From: Entrophospora sp. SA101
Taxonomy: Eukaryota > Glomeromycota > Glomeromycetes > Entrophosporales > Entrophosporaceae
Length of the DNA stretch: 49,189 nt
Assembly (NCBI GenBank): GCA_958430865.1
Contig: CAUDNR010004132.1
Location: 17,586 to 66,774, forward strand
Direction of reading: 5' to 3'
Position 1 is the stretch's first letter. Each line of letters starts with the position of its first letter. Shown piece by piece: positions 17,619 to 31,310 of this stretch. The position numbers and the translations under genes are program-made. Below the pieces are notes generated by a model. That model was not told where the DNA came from. It saw only the letters and a program-made list of their open reading frames with translations, and did not search any database.

Positions 17619-20600
17619 ATGTCTTCATTTTTTGCAAAAATTATATCTATATTCTCTTTTATAACATTATTATATTTACCTTCAATAAATTCAAGTTTTT
17701 TTAACAGAAACAATAAACATTCATTAACTAATGGACTGACACCGCTAAAAGATACCGGTCTACAAAACATTTCAGGAACGGTGGCGGCTTTTGGCGATTT
17801 CAATTCGGATAAATTGTAAATTATTATTATTACGTTGATTTTTGGGGGAGAAGGGAAAAATCAAAAATAAATTTTCGATTTTAAAAAATTTTTTTTAGTA
17901 CCGATATAGTTGTTTTAGATTCTACTCAAAAATCAATAAGCATATATTTATGGGATCATGGTATGCGGTGGATTTTATTATTTATTTAGTAATCAGTTAT
18001 TTTGATTTATTTTTTTCGCGCACTTTCTTATGATTTTTCATCAAAAATAACATTATTAGAATCAAACAAGTTTTCTAAGGCAAACTCGTCAGATATAGAA
18101 ATAAATGATTTTTTGATCACAAATGTAATACCAGGAGATTATAATTATGATGGAAATTTGGATTTATTATTGATGGGTCAAACTAATCCATCAACTATAT
18201 ATAGGAAAAATGAACCATTATATATGAGAGTATATTTTGGATATGATAATGCTACATTTAGTTAGTAACTAATGATCTTTTATTAGTAATATTTATTTTT
18301 AACCCTCCGAAAAACTTGGGATTTACAAATATATGCTTCTTCAAAATGATTGATTTCTCTAGATCTTAGTTATGCTGATCTTGAATCATCATATTCACAA
18401 CATCCAATAACATTCGATTTTGATGGTGATATGAAAACAGACTTGCTTGGGCATTATTTCTCTTCTACACACGATAGTAAATTATTTGTATGGAAAAATG
18501 TATATAATGAATCTACTGGAACATTATTTGAAGTGTAAGCTTAAGTTAAATCTTATTATTAGTTGGTATTTGTTAGTTATTATGTAAATCCATATTATGA
18601 TATAAGAAAGAAAATTCCATCATTGATTGACTTTATTGGAGAGTAAAGGGAGAAGATTTTTGTCATTGGAAATCATAAATATAATAATTATAATAACCAA
18701 CTAATAATAATTTATGTATTTTATACAAGGGTTCCATTATCAGACAACATGACCATGCCACAAAAAGGTTGTAGATTATCAGAACCACATTCAAATGCTT
18801 TTATAGATCTTAATGGTGACTGCTTATCAGGTAGATGATGGAATTTTATATTTGCAAATATGTATACATATCAAATATTATTAACATATATTGCAAAATT
18901 AGATCTATTCTTGACATGCGAGGAAAATTTCAGGGAAACATCATATCAAATATGGGTTAATACAAAGGATCATGGATACGTTCTTACCAGATATGGTGAA
19001 TTACCTACATATGCAGGTCCAATTACATTTGCTGATATGGGTTAGTAATAATAGTAATAATAGTAATAAAGCGCGTATTTGTTAAAAATTTTCTATTGGT
19101 TCAAATTAATTTTACTATTCATTATTTATTTATATATAAATAGATGGAGATGGTACAATAGATATGGTATTTCCGGTGTGTAAAAAATCCGAGTGTGCCA
19201 TTCATATAGCTTACAATAAACAAAAGCCTTTATGCTCAAGTAAAGATGAAACAAATTGTAGAAAGTTATCAAATTTGTGTGAACCTGATGATGACTTTAG
19301 ATTTAATCTAAACGATGATCCAGATAACGATGTAAAAATTATTATTATTATTTAAATTTTATAAAATTATTTATATAAATCTTATTTTAATATATATATA
19401 TATATGTGGTTAAAAAAACTTAGGCATATACAATTATAGATGTTAAAGATTTACTAGATGGTGGAGTAATAGTTATTAAAGATAAATCATTCAAAGGAAT
19501 GTTGCCTGTTCCAATTAGAATTGGTAGGTCTTTTATTACTATTACCACAGGGCTGGCAGTGTAAAGGAGTTAAAATCCTAATTTAGTCTAGACTAAACTT
19601 GACTTAACATATGACTAAATAGTTTAGTCAGTTTAGCTAAGTGTTCATTTGAGTTACGCGGTCAGCCCTTATTACCATTCATTTTACTTTGTTCATATTA
19701 TAATTGTATTAACTGATTTTATTATATAGGTGATTACAATATGGATGGTTTTCCCGATCTTCTTGTTATTAGTGAAAAGGGCACTGAACATTTTGTATCA
19801 TTATTAGAGTCAATTCCATGCACACTTGAATATTGTGATCCATTAGCTGTTAAAGCTCAAAGACGTGCATTTGTTAAAGTGATTGATGGTGCAAATTCAT
19901 TAAATGAAATTACAAATGCAAAAGGTGCTGCTTTCTTTGATGTTGACGAAGATGTAATTATTATTTATTTTATTTTTTATAAGAAGTCTATGTATTATAA
20001 TATTTATGAGAAGAAATTTGTAATTTAAATGTATTTATTTATTTTAGGGAACGTTGGATATAATGGTTCTTGCTGATCTAAAAAGTAATGACGCAGCAAG
20101 AGATATTTACTTGATAAATAATGATTACTTTAATGATGCTTTCTTTTTAAAAACTTTGGGTATGTTTAATAATAATAATAACAATTATCATCATCATCAT
20201 CATTATTATAATTATGATTTTCTTTCAATAATAATAATGTGTCTGCCTTGTATTTTGTAGTATTAAATGGTGTATCGCAAAGACAGGTATTTTAATTCAC
20301 ATATGATGTATTTCTTATTTAATAATCAAACCTTAATTTAATAATTGTAATCATTGTTATTATATGATAATTTAATAGCATTATGGAGTAAATTATCCAG
20401 GCTCGGCGTTTAAATTTACTGTTGTTGATACATACGGAAATAAAAGAGCAAATCAAGGTACTTTTCAATAAATGATTGTAAATTTGAATTGATTGAGTAA
20501 TCAGATATTAATTAATATATGGATTTAAATAGTTGCACAGTATTCGCAAGTTGGATATCTTTATTTACAAACGCCTTACACACTCTTTGGGCTTGGACGT

Positions 20601-21149
20601 ACAAATAATTATGTTGAAGAATTATTTGTAGGTGTTGTGCGTAACCAGGTACTGCTTGTTATTATTGATAATACTAATTGCATAAATGTAGATTATGTGA
20701 TTTTTACTGACTTCTATTTTATAATAATAGTCTTATCATTATACTTCATATTTTGGTGTAATTCCAAATTCTCAGCTTATCATTATACCATATCAACCTG
20801 ATGATTATAATGACATTTACACGTATGTCTATTACTAAAATATATTTAATACATATTTATATTCTAATTTATGTTCTTGATTAAATAGATGGGCATTAGA
20901 GCTATATATTCATCCTGGCGATTGGATTCCATGGGTATTAACTACACTGGCCACAGCTACTGTTATTTTAGCAACTATTGTTGCAGCGTTACATTGGATG
21001 GAAAAGGTAAATAAATTGAGAAGATTTCTTACTATCTATAGATTAATTTATTAATTAATTATTAATGTTATTAATATTATTAATATTAGAGAGAAGATGA
21101 ACTAGAAAAGAAAAAATCATCACTTGTTATAAATTTTGATGCATTATAA
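17619..21149 (+). CDS. ITFG1: ITFG1/TIP-like FG-GAP repeat membrane protein (spliced)
   Basis: About 15 exons joined by short introns with GT...TAG sites; most junctions I checked keep frame (the second intron is uncertain). Residues 1-26 form a signal peptide (hydrophobic core FFAKIISIFSFITLLYLP). The ectodomain has seven FG-GAP-type calcium loops: DFNSDKFTD, DYNYDGNLD, DFDGDMKTD, DLNGDCLSD, DMDGDGTID, DYNMDGFPD and DVDEDGTLD, consistent with a beta-propeller. Near the C-terminus is one transmembrane helix (WVLTTLATATVILATIVAAL), then a short acidic/basic tail (REDELEKKKSS). This order is that of ITFG1, also called TIP or Linkin, a conserved type I membrane protein. It is complete in the window, ending at TAA 21147-21149. 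Its role in fungi is not known to me. Confidence 0.85.
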
Positions 21150-21853
21150 TAATAATAAAATTAAAATTAATTTAATTGTATTTATACCCCAATAATTGTA
21201 CATAGTAATTTAAAATATAATGCATTAAACAAGGAACATTTATTTTCATTAGAAGTTGGCTTATTGAGATTTGAATTTATAAAACTTGAACAGTTGGTTC
21301 CCTGCGAATTTATGATCAATGTGTTTAAAATTTAGCAAACTTGATAAACTTTTCTTCTTTACATAAAATGTCGTCTAAATAAAAATAATACTACTACCTC
21401 ATAATCGTATAATATCTATTGATACTTCAAATGGTATCAGTATTAGCATTATCATTTGTATTAGTATGTAATTGTCCTTATCGTTATGTATAATTTAAGC
21501 CATTACATAAATCTAATGGAACGATATTATTATAATGATGATGATGATGGTGATGATGGTGATGATAAAAGATATTGAAAAGATTCTTTAAAAAATATAA
21601 TAATTTATTATTATTATACGTAATAGCCAGAAAATTCTATCGATACTATCACCCACCCCGTTTAGGATAGTGGCTAAAATTTAGCTTGATCAAATATTTA
21701 TTGAATTTTTGCAATAAATATTCGATTAAATGTTAATTTACAATAAATTCTTTACAAATCCAAGACAGTTTTTAATACTAAATAAAAAAGGAGATGACAC
21801 AAAAGTGAGGTGGAACTATCTAGTTTTAGGCGAAGGATATCACAATATTATGA
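21150..21853. other. Convergent intergenic region
   Basis: It lies between the 3' ends of the ITFG1-like gene (+) and BTB gene A (-). It holds a GATGAT/GGTGAT simple repeat near 21535-21565 and no supported gene. Confidence 0.4.
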
Positions 21854-22899
21854 TTAAATCATATTTAATTTAGAGTTCCTGATTATTAAATCATAATCCA
21901 ATTCAAATTTTACTTCAATTTCAAAAGAATGTAGAAAAACTGATGAAAGGGATCGATTGGTTTGCTTGTGACCGAAACTAACAGTTTGATGGTTTATCCA
22001 GGATAATTTGATATCTTTAAATAACTTTTCAAAATAATTTTTAATTTGATATTCAGCTGTCGACAAAATTTTGTAAATAGAATTTTTGAATGGTAACAAT
22101 TCGTCGATTGGCAGTAAAGGTTCACTTTGTTGTTCTTTTTGTATATAAATTATTTCACCATTTGAAATAACTTTTAATCCAAAATATGATCTGAAATTAA
22201 TTATATGTAATTTTATAATGTTTTCCATTGCTTTGATGAATTGGTTCAATGTGATTAAAGCAATTTGATTTCCATATGCATTTTGTATAGTGTTGGGAAT
22301 TGGAATTTGGAAATAATCAAATTCTCTTAATATTTCTAATTTACTAACATGACAATAACAACAATTATTATCCTTGATCTGCTTACTACTATTACTATTA
22401 CTATTACCACCACCACTACTATCACCAATGTTGCTATTATTGTTGCTGATATCATTGCTAGAATCTGAATTTCCTCCGCATTCATTATGATCAGACAAAA
22501 TTATCTTACCACCATTACGATAATACTCTAATACATAATGAAAAGCTTTACCATTACGATCAATAAAATATTCATTGTTTTCATTATCACTATTAATTGG
22601 ATTTAGTAATTCTTTATTTCTTTCTTGAAACATTGTACCGAGCAACGTCTCAGGATACGCTGTTAATGTTGATCGATATGTTTTATACTGTCGTATTTTA
22701 TAGAGCGATTAATTAATCCTTACCATTGATGATTAATACATTAAACGACAACATTACTTTTATTATTTTTATTATTTTTAAGAATTTTTACCTTAACACC
22801 ACTTACATTCAAAGTAATTATGTCTGAGAAGGGGGGAAGAGAGGGGGAAGGAGAGGGAGATATTAAAGATTTTGAAGGAGGAGATGATGGTGACGACAT
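21854..22899 (-). CDS. BTB (T1/KCTD-type) protein, gene A, full length
   Basis: Two exons: 22899-22792 and 22687-21854, 314 codons including the stop, joined by donor AAG/GTAAAA and acceptor ACAG/TAT. I chose the ATG at 22899 (MSSPSSPPSK); an upstream ATG at 22965 would add 22 residues. After a Ser/Pro-rich leader, residues about 28-100 form a T1/KCTD BTB domain: ITLNVSGVK-YKTYRSTLTAYPETLLGTMF ... FIDRNGKAFHYVLEYYRNG. A Ser/Asn/Gly low-complexity loop interrupts it before the conserved LEILREFDYFQIPIP. The C-terminal 130 residues are shared with the neighbouring BTB genes. BTB domains of this class oligomerise, and many KCTD proteins are cullin-3 adaptors; the role here is unknown. The first 753 bp of its transcript region are duplicated upstream as gene B. 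Confidence 0.75.
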
Positions 22900-23800
22900 T
22901 ATATAATTTTTTTTCGTATACGCACGTGTGAAATGAAAAAAAATATAATTACTATTATTTACCATTTATACAATAAATTATTTCACCATTTGAAATAACT
23001 TTTAATCCAAAATATGATCTGAAATTAATTATATGTAATTTTATAATGTTTTCCATTGCTTTGATGAATTGGTTCAATGTGATTAAAGCAATTTGATTTC
23101 CATATGCATTTTGTATAGTGTTGGGAATTGGAATTTGGAAATAATCAAATTCTCTTAATATTTCTAATTTACTAACATGACAATAACAACAATTATTATC
23201 CTTGATCTGCTTACTACTATTACTATTACTATTACCACCACCACTACTATCACCAATGTTGCTATTATTGTTGCTGATATCATTGCTAGAATCTGAATTT
23301 CCTCCGCATTCATTATGATCAGACAAAATTATCTTACCACCATTACGATAATACTCTAATACATAATGAAAAGCTTTACCATTACGATCAATAAAATATT
23401 CATTGTTTTCATTATCACTATTAATTGGATTTAGTAATTCTTTATTTCTTTCTTGAAACATTGTACCGAGCAACGTCTCAGGATACGCTGTTAATGTTGA
23501 TCGATATGTTTTATACTGTCGTATTTTATAGAGCGATTAATTAATCCTTACCATTGATGATTAATACATTAAACGACAACATTACTTTTATTATTTTTAT
23601 TATTTTTAAGAATTTTTACCTTAACACCACTTACATTCAAAGTAATTATGTCTGAGAAGGGGGGAAGAGAGGGGGAAGGAGAGGGAGATATTAAAGATTT
23701 TGAAGGAGGAGATGATGGTGACGACATTATATAATTTTTTTTCGTATACGCACGTGTGAAATGAAAAAAAATATAATTACTATTATTTACCATTTATACA
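22146..23800. repeat. 828-bp perfect tandem duplication
   Basis: 22146-22972 is repeated at 22974-23800 with an offset of exactly 828 bp. I found no difference in the stretches I compared, including introns and the G-rich 5' leader. The unit carries the upstream region, exon 1, the intron and about two thirds of exon 2 of a BTB gene. Confidence 0.85.
22955..23727 (-). CDS. BTB protein gene B, C-terminally truncated duplicate
   Basis: Exons 23727-23620 and 23515-22955, 223 codons including the stop. The first part is identical to gene A. At the duplication junction (22974) the frame leaves the family sequence after SNGEIIY, adds CINGK and stops inside the 5' leader of gene A. It keeps the whole BTB domain but loses the shared C-terminal region, so it could act as a dominant-negative partner or be a dead copy (inference). 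Confidence 0.6.
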
Positions 23801-23904
23801 TGTGATCATCACGGCTTTGAATCTATTTATAATAATAGTAATTATTGTTATTATTTTTATTATAAAACAACAAATAAAAAAAGGATTTTTAAAAAAAAAA
23901 AATC

Positions 23905-25127
23905 ATGGAAAAATTAAATGAAGAAAGAATTATACTTAATGTCGGAGGAATAAAGGTAAAATAATAATAAATCTATGTATTTGAATATATATATTCAAAA
24001 TATTTTAATAATAATAATAAATAATAATTAATAAATATATATAGTATGAAACTTATCGTTCGACATTAATAGCATTTCCCGAAACATTACTTGGCACAAT
24101 GTTTCAAGAAAGGAATAATGAATTATTGAATTCAACAAATAACAATAATGAAAGTAATAAAGACGAATATTTTTTTGACAGGAACGGCAAAGCTTTTCAT
24201 TATATTATGGAATGGTATCGTAATGGTGGCGAAATAATTTGGCATAATCACGATGGAGCAACGGTAGCAACAGAAGAAGGAAAAAATGATGATGTTAAAT
24301 GTAAAGGAGGAGGAGAGGATGGTTGTTGCTCTTGTTGTTGCTCTTGTTATTATAGTTGTGTTAATAAATTGGAGGTGTTGAAAGAGTTTGATTATTTTCA
24401 AATCCCAATTAGTAACAACAACAATAACAACAACAATAATAATGTTATCAATAAAAATCATCACCAACACCATAAACATAGTTGTAATCATCTAATATTT
24501 AAATCATCGCCAATAATTATTGCTGATGATGAATATTTAGGAAGCAAGGTAGATAGGTTTATTACAGCTTTAATTGAAACAATTGATGATTATCGATGTG
24601 AGTTTGTTGAAGATTTTAGCATAACGTTTTATAAAAGAGAGAATTTTACAAGATCAAATAATGTTGTTAGTAATAATGGCAATTGTAGCTGTGGTAATAA
24701 TAATGATAGTAATAATAAGAATAATAGTAAGAATAATAATAAAAATAGCAATAACAATAAATGTACTAGTAATAATTGCAGCAATATCAATATTAGCAAC
24801 ATTAATATTAATAATGATAGTGATAAATTAATAAGATTGAATCCAAGTTTAAAAAAATCAAATGAAAAATTAAAGGAATTTGAGATTTCAGGATATGGAA
24901 TTATTAATAATTATTTATCATCAATAATTGGATTATTATTAGGAGGAGATGAGAATAATGACAACGAAGATAATAAAAATAGTAACAATAAATCAATTGA
25001 TGAAATTCTTATGGTTCGTAGTGATGATTTAACACCTGTTGAAGAAAAATACATTCAATTAAATGTCTACTTGAATTATGATTATGATAAAATTTTTGAA
25101 AATATCAAGAAATTTAGCTTAGATTAA
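23905..25127 (+). CDS. BTB (T1/KCTD-type) protein, gene C
   Basis: Exon 1 is 23905-23955 (MEKLNEERIILNVGGIK), exon 2 is 24045-25127, 378 codons including the stop. The intron interrupts the BTB domain at the same place as in genes A and D (after GxK, before YxTYRSTL), showing common descent. Exon 2 has LLGTMFQERNNELL, FFDRNGKAFHYIMEWYRNG and LKEFDYFQIPI. It also has a Cys-rich insertion (CCSCCCSCYYSC) and Asn-rich runs from AAT/AAC repeats. Its orientation is opposite to A, B and D. Confidence 0.75.
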
Positions 25128-25394
25128 TCATATATTCATTCTTATAAGACATATTTTTTATTTAAATATTAAATATATAATATGATATTTATAATAATAT
25201 AATATGTATGTTAATATTACTTCTAATTCTAATAATAATAATTAATTTATTTCATTTAAAATATATATATATGTATATATGTATATATATGAAATATGTG
25301 CAGTATAAATAATATTCTAAGGTTTTAATTTTCTAATGATATAAATGATATAACATCTTAATCATCATCAATCATCTCCAACACCACCCACAAC

Positions 25395-26425
25395 CTACCT
25401 ATCTGTTATTGATGGTTTATATTTGAATAGTTGACTATTCTTGATGATCAGTTCAGGTTCAAGTTTGAATGAAATTTGTAATTCAATACCTGAAATAATT
25501 TTACCAGATCCAGAATCTTCGATTTTATAATCGCCATTAAACCAAGTCAATTTTATTGCTTTAAACAGATCTTCAAAATGTTCTTGCAAATTAGCTCCCA
25601 TCAATATCAAGATCTGATAACCTGATGCTTCAAAAGGCAACAATTCCTCGATTGACAAATTAAATTTTCTCTGATGTAAATTGTTTGTCGAATGATTAAG
25701 TTGCTTTTCTGGTTGAATGTGTCTTGGCTGATGAGTTTGTTGTGTTAATGGTTGTATTGTTTGATCATTGTCAAAATTTGATATGTAGTTTATTTGATAA
25801 TTCTCATTAAATCGTATGGTGAAATCTGATATATAATTCTTTATATGCAATTTTATAATGTTTTCCATCGCTATAATAAATTTATCCAATGTATCCGATG
25901 CTTCTTCAATACCATATTCAATATTTATGTTTCTTAAAGGTATTTGAAAATAATCTAATTCATATTTTAACTCTTCAAATGTTATATTATATACACAAGT
26001 CTTTTTATTGCCGTTACCGCTGCTGCTGTTACTGCTGCTACTGCTGCTGCTGCTGCTGTTGTTGTTGTTGTTACTATTGTTATTGTTGTCATAATCTTCT
26101 TCCTTTGACCAAAAAAATTTGCCTTTACGATACCATTCCATAATATAATGAAAAGCCTCGCCGTTACGATCAAAAAAATATTCATTTCCGTTTATAGGAT
26201 CTAATAAATCTTTATTACTATCTTTAAACATTGTACCAAGTAAAGTTTCAGGATGGGCTGTCAATGTCGAACGATAAGTTTTATACTATATATATACATT
26301 TATATTTGTATTAGAAAATAACAGTAATAACAATAACGGGAAAAAGTATTAATATTGAAAAAAATAATCTTAAATCAAAAAACCTTAATTCCTCCAACAT
26401 CAAGAATAATCTTTTCCTCATTCAT
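25395..26425 (-). CDS. BTB (T1/KCTD-type) protein, gene D
   Basis: Exon 1 is 26425-26384 (MNEEKIILDVGGIK) and exon 2 is 26285-25395, 311 codons including the stop. The donor is AAG/GTTTTT, weaker than the GTAAAA of its neighbours; the acceptor is ATAG/TAT. Exon 2 carries YKTYRSTLTAHPETLLGTMF, FFDRNGEAFHYIMEWYRKG, LDYFQIPL, and a Ser-rich run encoded by GCT/GCAGCA-type trinucleotides. The C-terminal region aligns with gene A (ENIIKLHI, IELQISFKLEPELIIKNSQL). Confidence 0.75.
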
Positions 26426-28061
26426 GATTCAAATTGTTATAAAATTCTTTCGTTCGGTCACACAAACCAAATATCCAATTTTTAACAGTCGTTCCAGAAG
26501 TTGTTTTTTAAAATCTAAAATATTTCGGATTTGGCTAACAACAATTATTACTATGGATATTTGCTATTATGAAAATTGTGTTGTAATGGATTATCTGATT
26601 TGGTTTATATATGTGCCACTCACTTTATACATTTCCTTTTATCTTGCCGTGTGGCTTATCTAAACTCACTACATAAGGGCCTCCCAATTATACATAGGAA
26701 ATATGGCCAAAGTTTCCATTTTATTAAAATAAAATTTTGATTCTTCAATTTGTTTGAAGTGGCCCCTCTTCTACCTCTGTATATATATATATATATATAT
26801 ATAATCCATCAAATGAAAATCGATTAACTAAGCTTATCAGAAAAAGGCTGATATGGCATTAGCTTTTAAAAAATCATGTGATCACGACATTAACGGCGGA
26901 CTAAATTTCGGGATGAGTCGGATCTAATCGATCAAATTGAAATTTCTATAAAACAACAAAGCCGCGGCGAGTTCGAACAAAATATTTTACCAGGATTTGA
27001 AAGACTGTGTTCGAGCTATTACATCCCCGGAGAGCGAACTTTACTTAATATTCAAGTCGTATTTACTTGTTGGTTTTCGAGTAATTCAAGATCAAAGTTT
27101 TACAAGATGTGAAAACACACTTTTTCAAAAGCAACAAAATCAAGATTGGATCAATTAAAATCTTTGCTCAAGTTTTAAACACGTATATTGAGTTATTATC
27201 TCTTATCCGTAGAGCAGCTTTTACTTAATGTATAAGGTGTGTTTACTTTATGGTTTTTGAGTATTTCATGGTCGAAGTCGATGTGTGACATATATCGATC
27301 CGAATCAAGTTAATTTATATGGAACCCAAGGATTACCACCTATTCGAAACATTTTAAAAAGTACAGGGCGGAAAATTTGCTCCTCATATATTTAAATTAA
27401 TGCCTGAAGATTATCTAAAGGGATTAAAAAATAGAAGATAGTCATCTTAAATTAGTTGTCAACATTTTGTGCTGGTTTGGACAAAATCCATCTTTCGCCA
27501 ATTGGTGAATATTATTGTACTCTTGACGCTTGTGATCTATTGGAGTAGGTTTTAGTCAATATGGGAAAATGACAAGTCTTTAATATGTTTTATGATATTG
27601 GTTTTCAACAAATTAAATTCATGAAAGGGATCATTGGCAATTTGACAACTTCTTGGATTTTTGAATGTCATCTAGCTTTTTAAATAGACCTCCAAACTTG
27701 ACTTGATATTTAAAGCCTTTTCCACCTTTATAACATTCAATTCTGTAATTGGCGTTTTTGGTTTCAATATTTTGTTATGTTCCATTTATTTCTATAATAA
27801 ATTCTCCTTTATTCCCACCCTCCCTTCCAATAATTAGTTATACGGACAGTCGTTTTGATTTATTGATAATTCATTTATTATTTTTAATTTAATCGCTCAA
27901 TTAATATCAAACCAATAGATAATTAAACAATCATTACTATAATTATGATTATTTTTTTACCACGCTCCAAGGCCATTCATTGGTTCAAGTAAAATTATTC
28001 AATAAATTGTCGCCAAATTCTAAGTCTAATTAATCTAATTTAGAAAAATAAAAAATAAATA
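26426..28061. other. Intergenic, degenerate repeats, no supported gene
   Basis: It has an (AT)n run at about 26780-26803. Two loosely similar blocks begin GAG(C/T)TATTA near 27014 and 27190, each followed by ACTTTACTTAAT-like text and TTGGTTTTCGAGTA or TGGTTTTTGAGTA, suggesting an old tandem of about 175 bp. A fragment near 27375-27430 (HIFKLMPEDYLKGLK) is protein-like but framed by stops. Confidence 0.4.
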
Positions 28062-30726
28062 TTAATTTTGATTTTGATCATCATCTTGTTGACCCTGAGT
28101 ATAATTCTGATAAATAGAATTCCACGCATGTAATAAAATATTAGGAAGTTGTAAAATATCTCCACGCCTTGCATGATTACGAGAAAGTCTACGAAATTCT
28201 TTGCTGACATTATAACTTCTAACAACACCTTCTGGTGAAACAAAATCTACTGCAACTTTAACACAAGCAGTATAATTACAAACTTGATGAGCACAACCTG
28301 CAGGTATGAAAATCATATCACCTGGATTCTGATAAATTCTCCAGCCTTTAACACCTTGTTCTTGTAATAACATTTCCTTTAATGTTTCGTTTAGGTAGTA
28401 ACATTGGTCATGAATTGGATCGTCAATCCTTAGTCCTATTTTATTGGTGTAGCCATGTAAAAATTTTCGAATTTTTGGTAAATCATTTACGTGATAAAGA
28501 TCCCAGACTGCTGCTGCTGGTTTTAATTGTTCATCCGGTAGTCTTTCATGAATTCCTGGTGCATATGTCATTAGATTAACCGCATCAGTTACATCAAGGT
28601 GAAGCCTTGTAGTTCCAACTCCCTTCAATCCATCCTCAGATCCATATGCATTATACATTTTAGGACCTAAATCTGGGCTTTTAATAAGATCATTGAAAAA
28701 ATCAATTAAAAAATTATTAAAAGGTCAGATAAATAATATTCATGCATCATGAATGTAAATAATGAAATTAATTGCTTTACAACACTTACACAATATATTC
28801 TCTAGGTAATTGATTGACCAAATTCATATTACCATTGCGTGTCGAATATTGTGGGAATGGCATAGTAGACATAAAATCTTTAAAATGATCAGGAAATTTT
28901 CTAGCAAAATCTTGATTTGATGGCCAATCCTTTATTTTTAAAATATATATATATATTATATTATTAATAAAAAAACTTTTTTAGGAGGTTATAATAATAA
29001 TAATAATAATAATTATTATTATTATTATTATTGATACATAAATATATTATACCTTTAATTTCAAACAAGTTATGTTTCTACGATATTTAGGTCTTTTTTC
29101 AAGGTTTACAAATCCATCGAAAAATTCTCTAACAGTTGTGTGAAAGATTTTGTCAGTCTTGCAATCGATAGTATCACATGGTGTATTACCATATCGTTTA
29201 CTAAGATAATTTGGATTCCAAAATTGATCTTCATATTTCAAGTTCCTAATCACAAACGGATATCCTTTTTTCCAAAATTCGCGAAACTGTTCAATTGTCA
29301 TTTCTCCATTATTCCATTCAAGTTGATTGTGGCTTTCGTGTGAATTGTCATAAATTTCTGAATCAATATCTTTAAGTTCATTTAAACCATCATTATCATT
29401 GCTGTTGTCGTTGTCGTCGGCTATAATGGGTGTGGGTATGGTATCAGAATTTTTTATGGTTTTTTCTTCAGTAATTATAGAGTCGTTATTTTGTTCATTT
29501 AACAACAATAATTGCTGGGTCGGTTCAGGATTGACAATAGTAGGTGTAAATTCAATTGATTCAATAGATTTAGATAATTCAATCGGTCCAAACGACTCCG
29601 TATTTTTTGTTGGTTCAATCAATTCCATTGGTTTTATTGGTTCGATCAACTCCATAGATTTCGATATTTCAGATTTCAGTGAATTTGTATATTCGGGTGA
29701 TTCCATAGCTATTAACGTTGTCGCTGGGTTTGATGGATCATTAATTAATTCAGGGTTATTTTCATTGAATATTGGAATTGTATCGTCAACATTAAGTATT
29801 TTGCATGTTTCCTTGTATAATTTTTCAATTTCTGAACGTTGATAGAAACAGACACCCAACATATGTCTTTTTTCATGCCTACGTTTCAAGGAACATTTGC
29901 CAACTGTTCCAAATGTTTTTGGCGACAATTCATCCCATTCATCGTAACATTCAATACATATTTCTCTACCACACACAATGCATATCCAAAATCCACTAAA
30001 AATTGTATGCTGACAATTATCACATAATTGTCTAATGTTTGCTTCAGGATTTTTTCTACATACAGCTTTGTCTATGTGAGAAAATTCTCTTTGCAAAATT
30101 GTTTTAAAAGTAGGTGCTATCAAATCTAATTTTTTTAAAAAATGTATAATGTGAATATAATTATAATTATTGTTATTGATTTTTGATTTGATTTTATAAA
30201 GTGATACCTAGTATATATTGGCTATCCTCTTGATTTAATGGGATTTCTCTTGATTTTAATATTGAGGCAGGGTTTAAATCCGAAATAAAATTTGAACCTT
30301 CCATTATTTCATCTGTTATAGGGTTAATATAAAAGTACCTGAAATTTTGGAATCTACATTTATCTACTTTCTTATTTACGCCTAAATAAATTGTTATTAA
30401 ATAAATCATTTAAAAATTTTTTTAATAATACAATCATAATTTCATCTTTAATATTATGTATGCTCCTTACAGGGTTGGCATCTATCAAATATTGTATATT
30501 TCTTGTTGTTACAAGTGCTTTCTTGAATATGTATATTTTCACTGATTTTATCAGAAGTAATAATTTTTCCTATTGTTGATGTAGAAACCAAGATTTCTCT
30601 TAGGCGTTTGTTGGGAGACAAACATTCTTCTGTTTCAATTTTACGTTTAGTCAATGTTGCAAGACTTTGATCCAAATTTTCAGTTTGATTTGTCGCTGTG
30701 TCATCGTTGTCAATGTTCATTTCCAT
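28062..30726 (-). CDS. KDM3-like JmjC histone demethylase (spliced)
   Basis: Starts at the ATG 30726. Residues about 75-100 contain CQPC and C-R-F (DRCQPC-VNKKVDKCRFQNFR, joined across an intron). Then a KDM3-type C2HC4 zinc finger: CDNCQHTIFSGFWICIVCGR and ICIECYDEW. An acidic, Pro/Ile/Glu/Ser-rich linker follows (repeats of ELIEPI/ESIE). The JmjC part runs from MTIEQFREFWKKGYPFVIRN to the end: Fe(II) ligands H and D in TRLHLDVTDAVN and the distal H in GCAHQVCN, plus PGDMIFIPAG. This layout is that of JMJD1/KDM3 H3K9me1/2 demethylases, a 2-oxoglutarate-dependent nuclear enzyme. The catalytic residues are all present. The stop is at 28062. Exon borders near 28660-28960 and 30130-30480 follow GT/AG; I did not verify every junction. 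Confidence 0.8.
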
Positions 30727-31247
30727 GTCGTTATTGTTATCTTCGTTGTTATTAGTATTAGCATAGTGGACATTCGTTTTATCACTTGTGACAAAATCGA
30801 TTGTTGATCTTTTTTATGTTGTGAAACATGTGATTTAGAATAGAAGAACTTTGTTTAACATACACAGCGAGTCTCGCTCGATTTAACGGATATTTTTTTC
30901 CAGATAATAATGATAATAATAATAATAATAAATGATAATTTATTATTATCCGTTAAATCAAAAGCGATTGATCAAATCACGTGATACACATTATATGCAA
31001 AAAAAATTTAATAATAATTTTAATAATAAACATCAAATAATATTAATATCATTGTTAACTCATAAATTCGTCAATTCAACATTGTTTTGCTTCTTGGGTA
31101 CTTCTATAAGAAGTTTCGTTTTATTGCTGTTTTATTCGTATCATTAGAGATATGTTGTTAATATTAATAATAATATTATTATTATTAAACTCGGCTAACA
31201 AAAAAAGGCAAGTACAAGGATCATCATTATCTGTAATATCGAGAGAA

Positions 31248-31310
<63 letters not shown>

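Noticed and set aside
22897..22965. Upstream ATG as start of BTB gene A
   Set aside because: It adds a basic aromatic stretch of 22 residues (MVNNSNYIFFHF...) not seen in genes C and D; the inner ATG fits better.
24132..24491. Antisense ORF rich in Ile/Val/Thr
   Set aside because: It is the reverse reading of Asn/Cys-rich codons in BTB gene C.
25889..26143. Cys-rich plus-strand ORF
   Set aside because: Reverse reading of the Ser-encoding trinucleotide repeat in BTB gene D.
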